Shown here piece after piece: positions 61,140 to 64,000 of a stretch of DNA of 64,000 nt. How positions within the stretch are numbered: position 1 is the first letter of the stretch; every line of letters starts with the position of its first letter. The translations under genes and the position numbers were made by a program. The notes under the pieces were generated by a model. That model was not told where the DNA came from. It saw only the letters and a list, made by a program, of their open reading frames with translations, and ran no database searches. This DNA comes from Pseudomonadota bacterium (GTDB lineage Bacteria > Desulfobacterota > SM23-61), in contig JAHJQK010000005.1 of the NCBI GenBank assembly GCA_018819135.1, positions 19,292 to 83,291 of the forward strand. The letters run 5' to 3'.

Positions 61140-63593
61140 TCAGAAAACCTTTTTATCGCCGAGGAAGGTTTGAATTTGTAAATCTTTCCCTTTCGTCGTA
61201 AAGGTGACCGCGCCATCCCGATCTGAAAGAAACGCTTTCACCCCCAAATCCTCATACCTTTTTAAGACGATGGGATGGGGCAAGCGATGCCTGCCCCCTA
61301 CCTTTACCGTAAAAAAGGCATACTTGGGCCGAACGCTCTCCACGAACTCCGGAGTACTGGACGTCTTGCTGCCATGATGGGGTGCTTTTATAACAGTACT
61401 CTGAAGATTTGGATTGGCTCGCCGGATTTCTTCTTCCGCCGCAGCTTCCACGTCCCCGCAAAAAAGAAAGCTCACTTCACCGAAGGTGAGGCGTAAGACC
61501 AATGATGCATCATTCCCCCAAAAGATTGACGTTTCTTTCCTGCCAAGAGGGGGATGAAGAAATTCTACCTGCACACCATTAACTTCCAGGGGGGAACTTC
61601 CCTGCCCCAACCTCTGTAAGCGCCCACCAGCAGCGGTTAGAAACTTTTCGGCCAAGGAATCATCTGCCGCTTTTTCCCCATTATGCCAAACTTCCCGAAC
61701 TTTAAAATTTTCCAAAAGGAAGAGGAGTCCCTGCAGGTGGTCAGGATGGTAGTGAGTACTGACTAAATAATCAATGGCTTTATTTTTCATCTTCCATAAA
61801 TAGGGAGCCACGATGTGCTCTCCTGGGTCAAAGCTGCCATCGGGAGATCCTCCGCCGTCAATCACCATTACCTTGCCTTGCGGAAAGCGGACAATGGCCG
61901 CGTCCCCCTGCCCCACATCCAGGAAAGTAACCGCGAGCTCCTGGCCCTGGGAGACGGCATAATATCCATAAGCCTGGAGGCTCACGAAGATCGCCAACAG
62001 GCCAATCAATCCGTGGAGGGCTCGTTTCCAGCGTTTCAGGTTGGCGGCAAAGATGAGCATCCCGTAAAGGAGAAACAGTTCCGGAAAAGTGGGCGTACTG
62101 ACTCTCCTCGAAGCCAGCGGGATGCGGCTGAAAAAATCGACCAGCAAAAGGGAGATGTCCAATAGAAAGACATTCAAGGTTGTTAAGATTTTAGCCAGGG
62201 GAACGGAGACGAAGACCAAAAAAGCGGTCCACAGGCTGAGAAGAGTGTTGACCAATCCCATCAGGGGAACAAGGAGAAGGTTAGAAAAAAAACCCACCAA
62301 GGAGACCCGGTTGAAATAGTACCCCACCAAAGGACCGGTTCCCAGAATGGCGGCCGTCGAAGTGAGGAGGCTGGCGCCGAGGTAAAATAACAGCTTTATT
62401 TTCCAGCGCGGCTGTTCCTCCACCCAGCTCTTTAACGGCCAACTCTTAAAAGGAGAGAAATACTCCATAAAGCGAGGGATCAAGTAAAGGATGGCCAGAA
62501 CAGCAAGAAAAGAAAGCTGGAAGGAAACATTAAAGAGAGCGGCTGGGGTAACGATTAAAATCAAGAAAGCGGCCAGGAAAAGCGCGTCGTAAAGATCCTT
62601 CTCCCGATCTAAGAGCAGGGCGAGGAGGAAAGAGAGCATCATGATTGTCGACCTCACTGCAGCTACGCCCAGACCCGCGATGAAAGTATAAAAAATCACA
62701 GGAACAACGGCCACTAAGGCTGAAGTTTTACTCAAAGGCAGGCGCAGAAGCATCGCCGGAAAGAGTTTTAAGATCCAGCGCGTCACCCCGAAGAAGAATG
62801 CCGCTACGAGGGCCACGTGCAAGCCGGAGATGGAGAGAATATGGGTCACCCCGGCGACGATAAATTTTTCATTCGTCTCCCGTTCAATATCCCCCCTTTC
62901 TCCCAGGACTAAGGCTTTGATGATTCCCCGGGAATGAGGCGGAGCGTTTACGTCCAAAAATTTTCGAATTTTCTCCCGGCCGCTCTCGATAAAATGAAAG
63001 AAAGCACTGCCCATCCTTTCCTGCATCCGAACAACTTCATTGGAATGATTAACATAAGCGGTCACCCACACATCCTGGAAGGCTAAAAACCTTCGGTAAT
63101 CAAACGCCCCCGGGTTGGTCGCCGGTCGCGGCAGATAAAGTTTAGAGATAAACCGCACGCGGTCTCCGTAATTCCAATCGCCACTCCGATCTCTCACCGT
63201 GAGTAAAAGATTTCCCGTCACCGGGAAATGGCCCTCGGCCAGGTAGATCTTCTCGGCTCGCACGTAAAGCCGGGTCTTCTCTTGGACCGGCTCGGGGGGT
63301 CGGTAGAGAACCCCTTCGAGATGGTATCGTCTATCTCCGGCAAAATGGATAAGATGGTGGGAGGGAAAATCGGGATAAAGGACGCGCCCAATGTACAAAA
63401 GCCCCAAAAAGGCAAAGATCAATGGCGATAGAACGAGGGCAGCTTTTTTCCTTTTGCTGAAGAGTAAAATCAAGAGGGCTATGCTCGCGCCCATGATCCC
63501 GGCCATCGCCAGATAAAAGGGAAGTTGAAAATAGTTCCCGGCGATGATGCCGAAAATGTAAGCAAAAAGTATCAGCGGCAGGGGCCTTTTCAT
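61140..63593 (-). CDS. comEC: ComEC/Rec2-family DNA uptake channel
   Basis: An 817-residue membrane protein that carries single-stranded DNA across the inner membrane during natural transformation. An N-terminal helical region and DUF4131-like part (residues 1-200) precede the competence domain with THILSISGLHVALVAAFFFG and GLGVAAVRSTIMM. A C-terminal metallo-beta-lactamase-like domain has DVGQGDAAIVRFP, STHYHPDHLQGL and FCGDVEA. All three blocks are present, so it appears intact. Other competence genes are not in the window. Confidence 0.92.
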   Translation of the reverse strand: MKRPLPLILFAYIFGIIAGNYFQLPFYLAMAGIMGASIALLILLFSKRKKAALVLSPLIFAFLGLLYIGRVLYPDFPSHHLIHFAGDRRYHLEGVLYRPPEPVQEKTRLYVRAEKIYLAEGHFPVTGNLLLTVRDRSGDWNYGDRVRFISKLYLPRPATNPGAFDYRRFLAFQDVWVTAYVNHSNEVVRMQERMGSAFFHFIESGREKIRKFLDVNAPPHSRGIIKALVLGERGDIERETNEKFIVAGVTHILSISGLHVALVAAFFFGVTRWILKLFPAMLLRLPLSKTSALVAVVPVIFYTFIAGLGVAAVRSTIMMLSFLLALLLDREKDLYDALFLAAFLILIVTPAALFNVSFQLSFLAVLAILYLIPRFMEYFSPFKSWPLKSWVEEQPRWKIKLLFYLGASLLTSTAAILGTGPLVGYYFNRVSLVGFFSNLLLVPLMGLVNTLLSLWTAFLVFVSVPLAKILTTLNVFLLDISLLLVDFFSRIPLASRRVSTPTFPELFLLYGMLIFAANLKRWKRALHGLIGLLAIFVSLQAYGYYAVSQGQELAVTFLDVGQGDAAIVRFPQGKVMVIDGGGSPDGSFDPGEHIVAPYLWKMKNKAIDYLVSTHYHPDHLQGLLFLLENFKVREVWHNGEKAADDSLAEKFLTAAGGRLQRLGQGSSPLEVNGVQVEFLHPPLGRKETSIFWGNDASLVLRLTFGEVSFLFCGDVEAAAEEEIRRANPNLQSTVIKAPHHGSKTSSTPEFVESVRPKYAFFTVKVGGRHRLPHPIVLKRYEDLGVKAFLSDRDGAVTFTTKGKDLQIQTFLGDKKVF

Positions 63594-63928
63594 TGCCTTA
63601 AAATAAAAGAAATAAGGTCAGGGGTCAATAGGTTATAGACCCTTGCTCACCCCCAGTTTTTTCTCTTGGACATTGGCCGAGAGGGAGCAGGGTGCTTCTC
63701 CCCCCCTCATCCTCGGAGAAATCAGCGCCTCATAGTTCCAAGCGGATTGGACTGGCCCCCGGGGCATGGGCACCCTTTGCATTTACGCCGAACCTTTTCG
63801 CCTCCGACATTGGTCACCCACCCGTGCCTGAAAGGTTACCCCTCAAATTCTGCCATAAGAAATAGGGATTAAAATCCCTTTTGAAGTCAATATATTAGAG
63901 GATGTTTTAAGTTTTTTGAAAAAAAAGC
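63594..63928. other. Right-edge region without a supported gene
   Basis: The minus strand near 63730-63830 has a short Cys-containing frame (VRRKCKGCPCPGGQSNPLG) without a start. Otherwise nothing is seen up to the promoter. Confidence 0.35.
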
Positions 63929-63957
63929 TTGACATCCTCTTTTTTTCATGGTTTAAT
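63929..63957 (+). promoter_or_regulatory. Strong putative sigma70 promoter near the right edge
   Basis: TTGACA (63929-63934), a 17-base spacer, TTTAAT (63952-63957). Its gene lies beyond the window. Confidence 0.65.
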
Positions 63958-63988
63958 CCTATATGTAATAAATATTATTGTATGTAGG
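63958..63988. promoter_or_regulatory. Inverted repeat just downstream of the right-edge promoter
   Basis: CCTATATGTAATAA and TTATTGTATGTAGG are inverse copies with a few mismatches, centred near 63973. The position just after the -10 box suggests a repressor site. Confidence 0.5.
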
Positions 63989-64000
63989 ATAAGGGAAGCC

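Noticed and set aside
63730..63830. Cys-containing minus-strand frame VRRKCKGCPCPGG
   Set aside because: No start codon in context; too short to support as a gene.

Overview
The window is a compact, fully bacterial chromosome segment from what looks like a strictly anaerobic deltaproteobacterium (Desulfobacterota, Syntrophobacterales/Syntrophia-like). This placement is inferred from gene content: three ferredoxin-dependent 2-oxoacid oxidoreductases (one indolepyruvate type and two 2-oxoglutarate type), a succinyl-CoA/succinate/fumarate/malate block joined to methylmalonyl-CoA mutase, a methanogen-type thymidylate synthase and TRAP transport. No rRNA, tRNA, CRISPR array, intact insertion sequence or phage gene was seen.

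Layout. 0.2-2.5 kb: sugar-nucleotide epimerase and DegT aminotransferase. 2.7-10.5 kb: envelope and division block on the minus strand (argS, SPOR protein, ftsE, ftsX, EnvC-like LytM protein, C-terminal processing protease, DUF4013 membrane protein). 10.5-15.2 kb: amidohydrolase, cold-shock protein, rlmN, HI0933-family flavoprotein, ndk. 15.2-16.9 kb: a decayed patch with an integron-type integrase remnant and an orphan nucleotidyltransferase. 16.9-19.4 kb: iorBA. 19.6-21.9 kb: small genes (thymidylate synthase, Nudix, hypothetical, winged helix). 22.1-29.1 kb: two paralogous four-subunit 2-oxoacid:ferredoxin oxidoreductases arranged head to head around sucD. 29.4-32.3 kb: TRAP transporter, followed by a scar that joins pieces of two unrelated genes. 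32.7-43.8 kb: a long minus-strand run encoding a TetR regulator, methylmalonyl-CoA mutase (two chains), epimerase, malic enzyme, two-part fumarase, succinate dehydrogenase CDAB and sucC. 43.9-52.4 kb: threonine synthase, nitrilase, aminotransferase, threonine-synthase-like enzyme, D-aminoacylase, MFS transporter. 52.4-57.0 kb: aspS, hisS, response regulator. 57.4-60.8 kb: nudC remnant, HpcH-type aldolase and two 2-hydroxyacid dehydrogenases. 61.1-63.6 kb: comEC.

How the genes fit together: methylmalonyl-CoA is epimerised and rearranged to succinyl-CoA, cleaved by SucCD with nucleotide triphosphate formation, oxidised through succinate, fumarate and malate, and decarboxylated to pyruvate by malic enzyme. 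This is the methylmalonyl-CoA route of propionate oxidation, and it could also run in reverse. The 2-oxoglutarate:ferredoxin oxidoreductases connect succinyl-CoA to 2-oxoglutarate. A near-consensus sigma70 promoter abutting a 7-2-7 inverted repeat precedes the TetR gene at the head of the run.

The most unusual features are: (i) several deletion scars in one window (an HD-GYP response regulator that lost its catalytic core in frame, a URO-D family gene reduced to its two ends, an enoyl-CoA hydratase/LivF junction, a truncated frameshifted nudC, and an integron-integrase remnant whose catalytic tyrosine codon position holds a stop); (ii) two families of foldback intergenic repeats that form the ends of neighbouring proteins; (iii) two genes whose best start, by Shine-Dalgarno spacing and protein homology, is an ACG codon.
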